Positions 35,920-46,149 of a DNA stretch of 64,000 nucleotides are shown in pieces. The translations under genes were made by a program, and so were the position numbers. The stretch lies in the NCBI RefSeq assembly GCF_000143415.4, contig NW_003314369.1, positions 502,006 to 566,005 of the forward strand, in the 5' to 3' direction. The DNA is from Selaginella moellendorffii (lineage: Eukaryota; Streptophyta; Lycopodiopsida; Selaginellales; Selaginellaceae). The number at the start of each line of letters is the position of its first letter. Positions within the stretch are counted from its first letter, which is position 1. The notes below the pieces were generated by a model, which had not been told where the DNA came from, searched no databases, and was given only the letters and a program-made list of their open reading frames with translations.

Positions 35920-36832
35920 CTACCGGTCTTTGAGCTCGTGCTCAAAGCTGAGCAGCGTCTCGCGAATTCTCGGCAAAAACGACTCGAGTTCCTTGGCGAG
36001 CCGGTTCTTCTCCGCTGCGGGCAGGCCCTCGTCCTTGGTGAAGTCGACCTCGATCTAAATCAACCAAGGACGAATCCATCAACTTGGTATGCGCAACTTG
36101 ATCACCAAAGAGCTAAACTTTTACCTGGAGATCGTCCAGCTCGCCACAAGATGCGTCCAGGAACTTGAGAGTTCCCGTCAGGTCCTTGAATTCGTCGAAC
36201 AGCAAGCTCCCTGTAGCAACATCGATCACTCCCTCGAAACAAACAAGAAAAAGAAAGAGAGAAAAACAGTACCTTGGAATCCTAGAGTGATGTCGAAGGA
36301 ATACCCAATGCGCTTCTTGTTACGCACCGTCACGACTGTGGCCTGCATCCATCGCTCACTTAGAAATCTCGGAGAAAACGAAACCAAAGAGAGAAAAAGA
36401 AAGAGAATCTTTCGTTCTTACATCTCCACTGCAGCCCACAACTTCCGTGACTCGAGCCGATCCATCAGCGTACTCGATCGGTTCCAGCGCAAGGAGCATT
36501 TCCTGGGAGCAAAGGAGCACGAAATTTTTTCTCTCCAACGAAAGAACCCAAGCTCATACCTTTAACCTCGCAATTGCCCACGAATTTAAGTTCTTCTCCT
36601 CCCATGTCCCCAGCTGCAAGAAGAAGAATGCGAGATTTCATTCAACGAATTCCATCCGAGGCACGAGATCTACCTGATTCCACGCCGAGCCGACGCGATT
36701 TTGCCGCGAGACGAGCGAATCCCCCTCGGCGGCCGTGAGCTTGCGAGGGACTTCCGCTTGGCAAGTCGCCTCGCGGACCCAGTAGGTGTAGGACGCAGAT
36801 TTGCCGATGGCGGCATCTGCTGGAGCATCCAT
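35920..36832 (-). CDS. AHA1: AHA1-type activator of Hsp90 ATPase, N-terminal domain protein
   Basis: Cytosolic co-chaperone that stimulates the Hsp90 ATPase. Start at 36832 (MDAPADAAIGKSASYTYWVR). Exon 1 (36674-36832) joins exon 2 (36560-36613) across a short intron to give the domain hallmark SAWNQLGTWEEKNLNSWAIA. Later exons give LALEPIEYADGSARVTEVVG and RIGYSFDITLGFQGSLLFDE. The last exon ends RETLLSFEHELKDR at a TAG at 35920. About six exons. Only the Aha1_N domain is present; the C-terminal AHSA1/START-like domain found in full-length AHA1 is absent, so this is the short form. The exon 1/2 junction phase was chosen because it restores the conserved WEEKNL block. Confidence 0.85.
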
Positions 36833-37260
36833 TGACGCTTAACAAGAAACAACACTGGCCCCTTACCGCGACCTCGATCGATCGAGCCCCAACCGGCTAG
36901 AGTGGAGGAACCCTAAAAGCACGCCAATCGTCCAATTTAGGGCTCCTAGAGATTGGTCTTTAGTGGCAGCGGCCGAGCTGTGGCTTTGCGGCGAGCCCTA
37001 CCGCCCACGGCAAGAATCTGTGAAGCTGCCCACAGCGAAATCTCGCGCCTCAAATCAGCCCCCTGGAACGCGGAGAATCGGTTCTAGAGGTTGACCAGGC
37101 TCTACATTTTCCTACTCTTTCCTTTGTTCCAGCTTCTGGACGGAAGAAGCAAATCTAGCATTGCTTCTATGCTCTAGCTAGGTGAGCGTCCCTCGAAGCT
37201 GGGAGAGCAAAATTTTCACTCGGTACTCCTCTGGAAGCCACTGTCATTCTTCTCTGAGGC
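36833..37260. other. Upstream region of the AHA1-like gene
   Basis: About 430 bp, presumably holding the promoter of the minus-strand gene to the left. No protein is recognisable. A GA-rich microsatellite follows nearby at about 37525-37550. Confidence 0.4.
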
Positions 37261-39300
37261 TCAAATGGGTGAATACACAGAGTGTTCTTCGTTACCCAGG
37301 AGGATCTCAAATTCTTTGCCGCCAGGCAAAGCCGAGAACAAAAAATGGTGCGAGCACTCACTGACCACTGGATTTCCTCGCCAGTCTCCATTTTTCAAAC
37401 CTAAGATCCAAGCTATACGATTGCTTGGGTACACTTTTGGAGCATGATACTTTTCTCGACATTCAATGAGCACATTGGTGGTAGTGGACGTAAGAGCCAT
37501 CTTCACAGCAATGTGGAAACACAGAGACAGAGAGGGAGAGAGAGAGAGCTCCTCTCATTCAGAAAGAACAACTACTTTGTCGTGCAGAAGTTTTTCCTTG
37601 AGCAGCTCCACTCGGGTGTACCCGGATTTACTGCCAGAGCATTGGCCTCGTAGCGTCTCAACTTCTTGAACCGGCTGCTCGTCAACTGGATGATGCTCCC
37701 CTCAGCTGGTGGAACCATGGGATCAGGCATCCCAGATACAGTCCTATTGCACCACTCTCGAGCAGCAGCCATCTTTTGCATTACCGTGCGTACGTCAACA
37801 TGCACCTTGCCTTCCAGTGCAGCTTCGAAAGAAAGCACATACCGTGTATGCTCCAAACACCAACATGGCTTCCATCTCGCAGTGACCTGAGAGATTCCTT
37901 CTGAACTTCAGGCGCCCTCCCGGTTGTACAAACAAAAACATAATCCAGCTGCACAAGCTTATTCCGTGTTGCTTCCAGGACCCATACCACTTCTCCAGCT
38001 CCCGAATGCTCATGAACTCTGATTCTGAGTGCAGATGCCTTTTAGTAGAGAACGGAATGGAACTAAGCTGAGTGATGAAGTATCAGGCAGGATCAGTCAC
38101 CAGTCCCTTTCGAGAAATGACGTCGTTACAGAACCGTTCACACAGCCACCCAGCTTCACTCCAATCCATAAGTGAACTGTGGACTACTGCGCTCGCATAA
38201 GCCACCCAAGGGTCATGATCATCACCAGCATGCTTGTTTCGAAACTCCTCCACGTAAATTTGCTGAATGACAGAACATTCACTTTTCGACATATGCATAC
38301 CTAGGATCCACATTTATAATCCGGTGCTGAAATCTCCTTTAGCTTTCATTGACGCCCTTATAGCTGCTATCAACGAAAGAGGAGATGACTGAATCCCAGT
38401 CTTCAGAGCTGTCTAACAGGTCACTGACTTCCTCGGGCGTCAAGTCGAACATTGGAGCCTCGAACCAAAATCCATCCGCCTCTACTCTCACCCGTTCCCG
38501 TCCAACCAGTTTCTTAGAGGCAATTTCGATGCAGGTCTTATCCAAGATATCCAGAGAGTGTGGGTGCTTGGCTGCGTAATACTCCACATCGCGTTGTCTA
38601 TCCTGGTCATCACCAACCACAGCACCTAGAACTGAGGCATGCTGCATAAACGTCTGCAGTTGTTCCTGCAAGACAGTCCACATAAGCATAAACATGAAAG
38701 TAAGAACGATCACATACCTTGGTGAATCCTTCTGAATGAAAGATTGTCGGTTTTTCATCGAAGGTTCTTTCCACTTCCGTGAAGTGCCAGGCATCGGGTG
38801 AGAGTCCAAAAATCACTTTGTAGTTCCCAACAATGTCCTTCAACGACTCCTCCGCTTTAAAACGCTTCTTGCGATCTGGTTTCTTTAATACAAAGCCGGG
38901 GCACCATCGACAATAAAAGTGAAATCATCCCCCAAGGACGTTCGCTTCTTCAGAAAAGCCTTCAGCGAAAGACCTCAGCTGTGACGTCGGGTTGCTCTGC
39001 ATACGAAAACTTGAGCTCATCAACAAACCAATGAACGAGGCAAGCGCTGGCTAGTTCCACGCTACCACCCATTAACATCCAGTGACTTTGCAGATGTTCC
39101 AGATACACACCACTTTTCTAGTAGAAACGGAGCACATAAGTGAGGTCAATGCCCTGAGCTTGCAAGACTTCCCGTCGCCCTTGGGACCGACCAGCAGGAA
39201 TTCCTGACCAGGACGCATATCACGAATCCACCTCCGAGCTAGATCCTTCAAGTCCGGCAAGCCCCTCCTCTGCCTGGCCTTGGACCTGGTTCCAAAGTGC
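37261..39300 (-). pseudogene. Broken P-loop NTPase gene, possibly Crinkler-RHS type
   Basis: Read leftward from about 39260. A Walker A motif appears in QEFLLVGPKGDGKSCKL (39150-39205). After an apparent 2-base frame change near 39105, VYLEHLQSHWMLMGGSVELA follows, then a Walker B-like DDFTFIVDGAPAL near 38900-38935 after a second frame change. A long clean segment then reads DIVGNYKVIFGLSPDAWHFT and HPHSLDILDKTCIEIASKKL. Further in-frame pieces continue to about 37261 but need frame changes. The layout (P-loop, distant Walker B, acid-rich C-terminus, unknown downstream domain) is reminiscent of eukaryotic Crinkler-RHS-like NTPases, but I see no diagnostic motif that proves it. Several frame changes argue for a pseudogene; unmodelled introns could explain some of them. 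Confidence 0.4.
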
Positions 39301-40459
39301 CTAGGTAAGGAACTTTGTTTACCTTAGACACATTCTACAAGTTCTCATACTTGCGCTTCCCGTCGTCCTCCTTAATCAGCTTCCAGGCTGCAGCACTCTA
39401 CCACCATTCTGGATTCTCTATTCTCTGAGAACCCTAAAAGTAAAAAGAAGTTTATCACGATGAATATTCTAAGAGGGAGGTGGTTAAGACTCTCTGGATG
39501 GATGCTGACACGTGAGGCAGTCCCAATCAGAGAGTTGCAGTGGCACTATATTTGCTACCGTGAGAAGGCCAAGCCTGGAGGCATTCTTCCACGCACTCTA
39601 GATTCTCCACTTTTCACCAATTCAAAAGAGTGTGGTGTGATCGTCATCAACTCTATCAATGGTTTCAAAGGAAACTCTCATCCGTGAATATGGTAAGGTG
39701 GTGATTGTGCCAAGTCCAGATGCTTTTGATCGTAGCGTCTACACTCTTGAGGCTTTTACCTGGGGTTTTGGGATCTCGGACGTTTCCAGAGATGACCTTG
39801 CCTTGGTACCAGTGGCGGACCTTGTAAGTAAGTTTTTGTTCGAGATTGTTTAGTGTTCAACTGACCCTGATATATAGTTGCTTTCGCATAGGCAAATCAT
39901 GGCTTCGGGCTGACCAATGAAGATCCTAGCTAGAATGCCAAAGTTTCCTCTTGCAAGGATCTCACCTCGCCAACAAAGTAGCTAGCATTACTATGCAGCT
40001 CTTCTCCTTGATCGAGGATTCCTCGACTGATAGAAGCATACAGGTTAAGTTCTAAACTTCCGCAAAGAAGATCATCTCATCAGTGGAGAGCTAGGAAGAA
40101 ATGAGAGAGGACATGAAGGATTTCATCTGCTTGTGGACAGATCATTGCTCCATGCGTTAGAGGCTGTATCTCATGGCGTCGTCTATGAGATAGAGGCCTC
40201 GTGAGCTTATGATTTTAAAATAGCAATATTTCTATCTTAAATTTCTAAAATTGGCTAATACTTTAAAAATATTTAATAAATATCTAAAAATATTAATTTT
40301 GAAGCACAAAAAATTATTATCATCTGATAAAAACTCTAAACTGCTATTATTACACATTCAAATGCTTAATATTATATTATTTACTTCTTGATATATTTTA
40401 AGTATTAGGATGCTAAATGTAAAGCATATATTCCCAGAAAGATATATAAACTAATATAT
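39301..40459. other. Unassigned stretch with two short open frames
   Basis: The plus strand has overlapping frames 39460-39687 (including ECGVIVINSINGFKGNS) and 39659-39853 (REYGKVVIVPSPDAFDRSVY). They could be one frameshifted gene remnant, but I do not recognise either. From 40200 to 40460 the sequence is AT-rich and empty. Confidence 0.25.
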
Positions 40460-41367
40460 TTTGTCAATGAAAAGTTTGCCATCTTAGTCTCGACAGGGAA
40501 CTTGGAAAAGCAGCAAGAAGGAAATAAGACGCAGTAGTGGAGACGAATTTTTCAACGAATTTGATCTCTTTCCCAAGACAAAGTCTAGCAATTACCTACG
40601 CCAACCACGTATATAAAACACCCGATCTAAAATGAAATGAAACACACACTTCTCTTCTAAAGATCGTCAAGGTCCAACTATTTATTTGGATATTTGTCCT
40701 TTTCAGTGGCAATGAAGTCGATAGCCATGGCGCGTGGTGATGCATGAGTTCAATAATATATATTATATAAACTGTGAAAAAAACTAAAGATGTTGCCTTT
40801 ACTCATCTGGATTCACTCGTGTGTTGTTCTATGTCCCAGCATTATAGAAAAGAAAAGGAATTGACAAACTCGGAACGATTTCCTCGACTAACTTTCAAAG
40901 GACAAAGTGATGCCGCCCCAAGAGACGCCACAGCATTGTATGCTGCCTCCAGCTACAAATACGAGTGGCCTCACAGATCAAATCACTTCTCTCGAATATA
41001 CTCGTTGAACTTTTAGTTTTAGCAGCAAATCATGGAGAACCAAGGCTTGCTTGGTGTTGTTTTCGGTGCTTGCCATCTTTGTGCCGATGCTGGCCATGAG
41101 AGTGGACGTGGGAGGAATCGAACCGCGAGGATGGCGCTAGTATGGCGGCAGCTGCCACCGTAACTAGAAAGCTAGCTCCTCTCTGTGATCGTAAGTTTCC
41201 TCTCGGCAATTTTGAATTCAACTATGAAGAACAAGTTGAGGGAACACACTATGACCAACAAATCCAATTGCCCATGTACGCTTATTCGCCATTGACAAAT
41301 CAAAGCTCTATCTTGTCAGTCAAGAGAATTCCAGGAAAACGCCGGTAAAAGCAAACGAAATGATCGA
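40460..41367. repeat. Segmental duplicate copy A (with decayed peptide gene)
   Basis: About 870-900 bp nearly identical to 44540-45421 (copy B). Both contain a decayed copy of the short peptide gene and its promoter. The duplication ends abruptly at AAATGATCGATG (41367 and 45421): in copy A the PPR pseudogene starts right there, in copy B unrelated sequence follows. Confidence 0.85.
41032..41180 (+). pseudogene. Decayed copy A of the Trp/Cys-rich secreted peptide gene
   Basis: Aligns with the intact gene at 43727 from ATGGAGAAC onward, through CTGGCCATG and GTGGACGTGGGAGGAATCG, to GCTGCCACCG. An extra C after ATGGAGAAC shifts the frame, so the signal peptide and Cys-rich part are lost. The TATA box of the intact gene (TATAAAG) is TACAAAT here (40954-40960). 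Confidence 0.75.
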
Positions 41368-43084
41368 TGAGAGGAATCACTACCACGCAGACGTACCGAT
41401 TGAAGCCTCTAGAACAGGCCGTAGACGATCTAGAGCGGCGGGCATCGTCGCTCGACGACGACGACTACGCGCAACTCCTCACAGCTTGCATCCAGGAAAG
41501 AGATTTGCGTCAAGGCGCCAGGCTCCACGCGCTCATCCTTGGCAGCAGCCACCACCAATCCAACAGGTACCTCGCAAATCTTCTCATCCAGCTCTATGGA
41601 AGGTGCGAGCGCGCGGATCGAGCATGGCAGGTGTTTATCAGCATCCACGAGCCCAACAGATTCTCCTGGAACTTGATGCTTGGCGCTTATGCCCAAAATG
41701 CGGATCTTGAGGAAGCAAAAGAGCTGTTTAAGAGATATTGTTGCATGGGTCCCTATTCTCACGGCTCATGCAAACCGTGGAAACTTGGAGGAATGCCAAG
41801 CATTGTTTGATCAGGTTCCAGAATGGGATGTCGTTTGCTGGAACTCGCTACTTACAGCATATGCCCATAACGGGCATATGGATTAGGCAAGCCAGGTCTT
41901 TGATGGAATGCTAGAACACAACATAGTTTCTTGGGCTGTTATGGTTACTGGGTATGCAAGAAAAGGCCCTGTTAACGACGCGCTAAATGTGTTTATGAGA
42001 ATCCCCGAAACCAACGAACTAGGATGGACTGTTCTTGTCACTACATATGCCCAGCTTGGGCATATTGAAAAAGCCAAGGAGCTTTTTAGTAAAATGCCAC
42101 ACCGCGACTTAATCTCGTGGAACGCAATGCTAGCGGCAACGGCCAGCCTGCAAGAAGCAAGGTCTCTGTTTGATGCCATGCCACAGAGGAACGTTGCATC
42201 GTGGTCGACAATGATCACCGCACTGGCGGAGAGAAACCAGCTCGAAGAAGCTCGCATTCTCTTCGATCGAGTTCCCTATCACGACGACGTGGTGTGGATT
42301 GCCATGATCTTGGCCTACTCCAACCACGGCCACCTCGAAGAAGCCATGAAGATGTTTGCACGGATGCCACAGCGCGATCTCGTCGCTTGGACGGCAACGG
42401 TGGCGGCAATTGCTTTGCACGGGAGTTTGATCGATGCCAGAGCCTTGTTCGACCAAATGCCACAGCACGATCGCGTCGCGTGGAACACGATGCTGGGAGC
42501 TTTACATCCAGAGCAATTGCCTCGTCCAAGCGCGGGAGCTCTTCGTGGCCATGCCGGTGAGAGACACATCGAGCTGGAACACGATCCTTGCCGCGAGCGC
42601 TGAAGGGGGGAATGTCTTGCACGCCGGGAAGATCTTCTCCACATTGCCTGAACGGAGCATTGTGTTGTGGAGCGCGATGTTTTTTGGCAGCATGGCGATG
42701 GAGGGCGAGACGAGAAACGAGATAAGTTTCCAGGGGATTTTCCTGACTTGCAATCACGGTGGGAAGCTCCCTGTGGCACTCGACTACTTTCGATCTATGG
42801 TGGCCGAGTACAGCATTTCTCCAAATGTGATTCACTTCCAGGCGATGGCAGATGTGCTGGGACGAGCCGGGCTGGTTGCCAAGGCCGAAGCTCTGCTGCT
42901 GGTGATGCCCTTCCAGCCGCATTTCCTCGTGTGGAAGAGCTTGATCAGCGCTTGCAAAGTTCATGGTAGTGGCAAGAATTGCAGCTCGTGCCGCAGAGAA
43001 ACTCTTGGAGATGAAACCAGGGGACTCTGGAGCTCTACGTGCTCATGCTCATGTCGAATCTGCAAAAGCAGCTGCGTCACATGA
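41367..43084 (+). pseudogene. Pentatricopeptide repeat (PPR) protein pseudogene, PLS type
   Basis: Once an organelle RNA-binding protein of about 570 aa. PPR motifs are clear: ANLLIQLYGRCERADRAWQV, WNLMLGAYAQNADLEEAKEL, WTVLVTTYAQLGHIEKAKEL, WSTMITALAERNQLEEARIL and ending ADVLGRAGLVAKAEALLL. The gene is broken by a frameshift near 41735, an in-frame TAG at 41884-41886 (GGGCATATGGAT then TAG), a second frameshift near 42505 and a third near 42965. No DYW domain is seen. No intron fits the frameshift sites well, so decay is the simplest reading. Confidence 0.85.
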
Positions 43085-43639
43085 GTCCATTTGGCCGGTT
43101 AACATTAAAGAGTCAACAAGTATAAACATTTAATTAATAGAATAACAGAAAATAATTATATGTAAATTAAATAAGAAAAACAATTTTAATGAATAAAATC
43201 TTGATAATTATTGATATCACTTTCATTAATCGTTGCAGATTGCTCCAAAAGATTGTCAAGAGCCTGCCAGTGAGAAGAGACAATGTAGCATTTACCACTT
43301 TGATTAAAGTTGCAGGTGACTGGAAGCAGCCGTACTGAGTCTGTGGTCGAGATGGAAGACAAAGTATTAGGTTCGTGTTTAGGATATTAGCATGGAAGTT
43401 CTATGGAACTTTGAATCAAACACTTGTAAAGTTTTGGCAAAGCTAGTAGAGGAATGCTAGAGTGACTTTGGAGATAAGGATTTGAAGGGTTGGAGAAGCA
43501 TAGGAAAAAGAAGAATTGGCAAACACGGAACCACTTTTACTGGACTAGCTCTCAAATATTCTTTCAGAGATAAGAAATAAGCGAAGCCGTCCCAAGACAA
43601 CTCTCCAGCGTCCATCTAACATTTTGTGCTGCCTCGAGC
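43085..43639. promoter_or_regulatory. Upstream region of the intact peptide gene
   Basis: The left part is AT-rich and empty. From about 43500 the sequence resembles the upstream regions of the decayed copies (shared words CGGAACC and CTCAAA). The shared promoter part ends in the TATA box listed below. Confidence 0.5.
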
Positions 43640-43646
43640 TATAAAG
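43640..43646 (+). promoter_or_regulatory. TATA box of the peptide gene
   Basis: TATAAAG 87 bp upstream of the ATG, preceded by CTCGAGC. The same sequence is kept at 44970-44976 in copy B and mutated in copy A, which supports a real promoter role. Confidence 0.6.
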
Positions 43647-43726
43647 ACGAGCCCCTCCTGCCTCACAGATCAAACCATTTCTCTCTAATATACAAGCTTA
43701 CTTGATCTTAGTCTGAGCAGCAAATC

Positions 43727-43924
43727 ATGGAGAACAAGGCTTTCTTGGTGATGTTTTTGGCGCTTGCCATGTTTGTGATGATGCTGGCCATGGGCGTGGA
43801 CGTGGGAGGAATCGCAAAGGCTGCTGCCCAGCGCTGCCAGTCGGGGTGGTATTGGTATGACAACAGTTGCCACCGTTGCCAGAGGGGTTGGGTCTGGCGC
43901 AACAATCGCTGCTGGCGCAACTGA
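43727..43924 (+). CDS. Short secreted Trp/Cys-rich peptide with two-fold internal repeat (unrecognised family)
   Basis: Single-exon gene of 65 codons. Residues 1-34 form a signal peptide with a long Met/Leu/Val-rich core (FLVMFLALAMFVMMLAM) and a likely cleavage after the Ala run (AKAAA). The mature part of about 31 residues has exactly four Cys in C-x10-C-x2-C-x10-C. The two halves are internal duplicates: RCQSGWYWYDNSC and RCQRGWVWRNNRC share R-C-Q-x-G-W-x-W-x-x-N-x-C. It is basic and has five Trp. A TATA box precedes it, and three decayed relatives lie within 4 kb, one sharing only the Cys-rich part. I recognise no known peptide family (not defensin, hairpinin, cyclotide or RALF). Antimicrobial, signalling or structural roles are all possible; function is unknown. 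Confidence 0.75.
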   Translation: MENKAFLVMFLALAMFVMMLAMGVDVGGIAKAAAQRCQSGWYWYDNSCHRCQRGWVWRNNRCWRN

Positions 43925-44539
43925 AACCTCCCGTTTCACGGGGTAAGCCCATGTTAAGAATCAACATCATAATTGCCTTTGATTTCATCATTCTGCAGTG
44001 CCAAGAAAGAATAAAGACACTGATAACGTGTTTTCTGATCGTGATGAGTTCCAGCAATAATAAATAAATTGTCCAGCTTGATATAAAAAGTCTGAATGTC
44101 TCTTGCTCCTCCTCTCTTCTCCGAATCCCTCGACTTCCAATCAATGCATCGCTGGATTGATCGATTGCTCGACTCGATTGGAGCGTCACAACCAGGCCCA
44201 GGCACACCCAGCTCACCAAGGCGATGGCGCAGCGCTGCCAATGGATTTCGCTGCGTGCTATGCAATTGGTACGGGTATGACCAGTTGCCATCGATGCCAG
44301 CGAGGGTGGCGCTCGAATGGCAGCCGCTGCTGAAGAATCGCCAAAGTTCGCTAGCCTGGCGCCTCGAAGAACCACGGGAGCGCAGTTTGAAATTTTCATG
44401 CCCCTGAGACTGTCAATGTGGTTTCTAGAAAGTTGGTTCACTTTTAATATCAAAAAAATTTAGAACGACTCAAATCTACATAGCTTTTGGACTAAAATTT
44501 ATTATTATATAATATTAAATAAACTAATACATGTTTTTG
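43925..44539. other. Interval between the peptide gene and duplicate copy B
   Basis: Contains the probable 3' UTR (AATAAA-like signals at 44010 and 44060), then the decayed peptide copy at about 44222-44340. The rest is AT-rich and empty. Confidence 0.5.
44222..44340 (+). pseudogene. Decayed copy C: mature part of the Trp/Cys-rich peptide
   Basis: Matches the intact gene from GCGCAGCGCTGCCA, through TGGTACGGGTATGAC and GTTGCCATCGATGCCAG, to GGTGGCGCTCGAATGG. A short frame still reads TSCHRCQRGWRSNGSRC, close to the second half-repeat. The signal-peptide part is not recognisable and the first Cys half is out of frame. Confidence 0.65.
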
Positions 44540-45421
44540 TCAATGAAATGTTTGCCATCTTAGTCTCGACGTGGAACTTGGAAAAGCAACAAGAGGAAAT
44601 AAGATGCAGTAGTGGAGACAAAATTTTCAACGAATCTGATCGCTTTCCCAAGACAAAGTCCAGCAATTACATACACCAACCACGTCCCCTCTCTCGATCG
44701 AAAGTGAAATGAAACACTTCTAAAGATCGTGAAGATCCAGCAATTTATTTGGATGTTTGTCCTTTTCAGTGGCAGTGAAGTCTATAGCAATGGCACGTGG
44801 TGATGCATGAGTTCAATAATATATATTATATAAGCTGTGCCTTTACTCATATCAGCATTATAAAAAGGAAAAGGAATTGACAAACACGGAACGATTTCCT
44901 CGACTAACTTTCAAAGGACAAAGTGATGCCGCCCCAAGAGACGTTACAGCATTGTATGCTGACTCCAGCTATAAAGACGAGCGGCCTCACAGATCAAATC
45001 ACTTCTCTCGAATATACTCGTTGAACTCTTAGTTTTAGCAGCAAATCATGGAGAACCAAGGCTTGCTTGGTGTTGTTTTCGGTGCTTGCCATCTTTGTGC
45101 TGATGCTGGCCATGAGAGTGGACGTGGGAGGAATCGCACCTCGAGGATGGCGCTAGTATGGCGGCAGCTGCCACCGTAACTAGAAAGCTAGCTCCTCTCT
45201 GTGATCATAAGTTTCCTCTCGCCAATTTTGAATGCATAATTCAACTATGAAGAACAAGTTGAGGGAACACACTATGACCACCGTTTCCTTTGTACTGCAC
45301 AAATGCAATTGCCCCATGTACGCTTATTCGCCATTGACAAATCAAAGCTCTATCTTGTCAGTCGAGAGAGTTTACTGTATCCCAGGAAAATGCTGGTAAA
45401 AGCAAAGGAAATGATCGATGC
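44540..45421. repeat. Segmental duplicate copy B
   Basis: Partner of 40460-41367, in direct orientation about 4.05 kb downstream. The two copies share an extra C in the peptide gene, so that mutation predates the duplication. Copy B has kept the TATA box. Confidence 0.85.
45048..45200 (+). pseudogene. Decayed copy B of the Trp/Cys-rich peptide gene
   Basis: Starts ATGGAGAACCAAGGC with the same inserted C as copy A. The signal-peptide frame is lost after codon 3. The downstream Cys-rich part is recognisable in nucleotide alignment only. Confidence 0.75.
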
Positions 45422-46149
45422 CAAAGGTTGCATGTGGTGAGATGGGTAGTAATATCACGTCCATGCCTAATAGTCTTGCTGTTTCCAGGACAAGTTTGGT
45501 CACATAAGACCTGTGGCCATCAACAATGCGAGTGTGGTGGTTGTATACGAACATCCATTAGGGATTGATTTCATAAAGTGTTCAAGCCAATAGATTTTAT
45601 ATCATTCAAGCTTTCTTACTGATGGTGAGTGTAACTCTTACTTTGCAATCTGCAATCCAATTTTGTATCCTCCACTTGCCTTTGAAGATATAGGATCCAG
45701 GTAGCAGCATTCACTGCCACAAGAACAATCATGTGTTCAGTGTTGTTTGGGACAATTCAGTAGCTGAAGCTGACACTTCGGGTGTCCAAAACTTTGACAC
45801 CTCTAAAACAATTGGCTCAGACACTAGTTTTGTCAGCATTCCAAATGTTATTTGGCTTGTAACTGCTTGGAACATAAGATGCATCAAGATTCTCATAGAA
45901 TCATGATGCAACTTCTTTGCTTAGGAACTTTGCACGTTGGAGCTCCAAGGCCTCCCCAAGCTTGCTACTGATCTCTGGGTGCCATTTCATGAAGCTACTG
46001 CTCCACTTTCTGCTCGGTTCTCTGTCTGTCCAGCTTAGTGCTGTAGATGCCTGGAAACAACAAGAAGAGAAGTTGGTTCTCTTTCTTTTATCTTTTACCT
46101 TTTCAGATTGGCTTTCACTGACAAGAGCTGCCTGACAATTTTTCTGCAC
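45372..46149 (-). pseudogene. Remnant of a pogo/Tigger-like DDE transposase
   Basis: Read leftward from 46149. A stretch near 45820 reads SYKPNNIWNADKTSV, the first catalytic Asp context (IWNxDE) of the DDE_1 family, then an in-frame stop, then EHMIVLVAVNAA. Near 45480-45520 VDGHRSYVTKLVLETARLLG and LLPISPHATFGI match the second catalytic block (DGHxSH...LPPHxTH). At least two stops and frame breaks are present. No terminal repeats were found. Confidence 0.7.

Noticed and set aside
41030-41221. Minus-strand frames over decayed peptide copies, including 43685-43939
   Set aside because: They are antisense shadows of the peptide genes, with no independent support.
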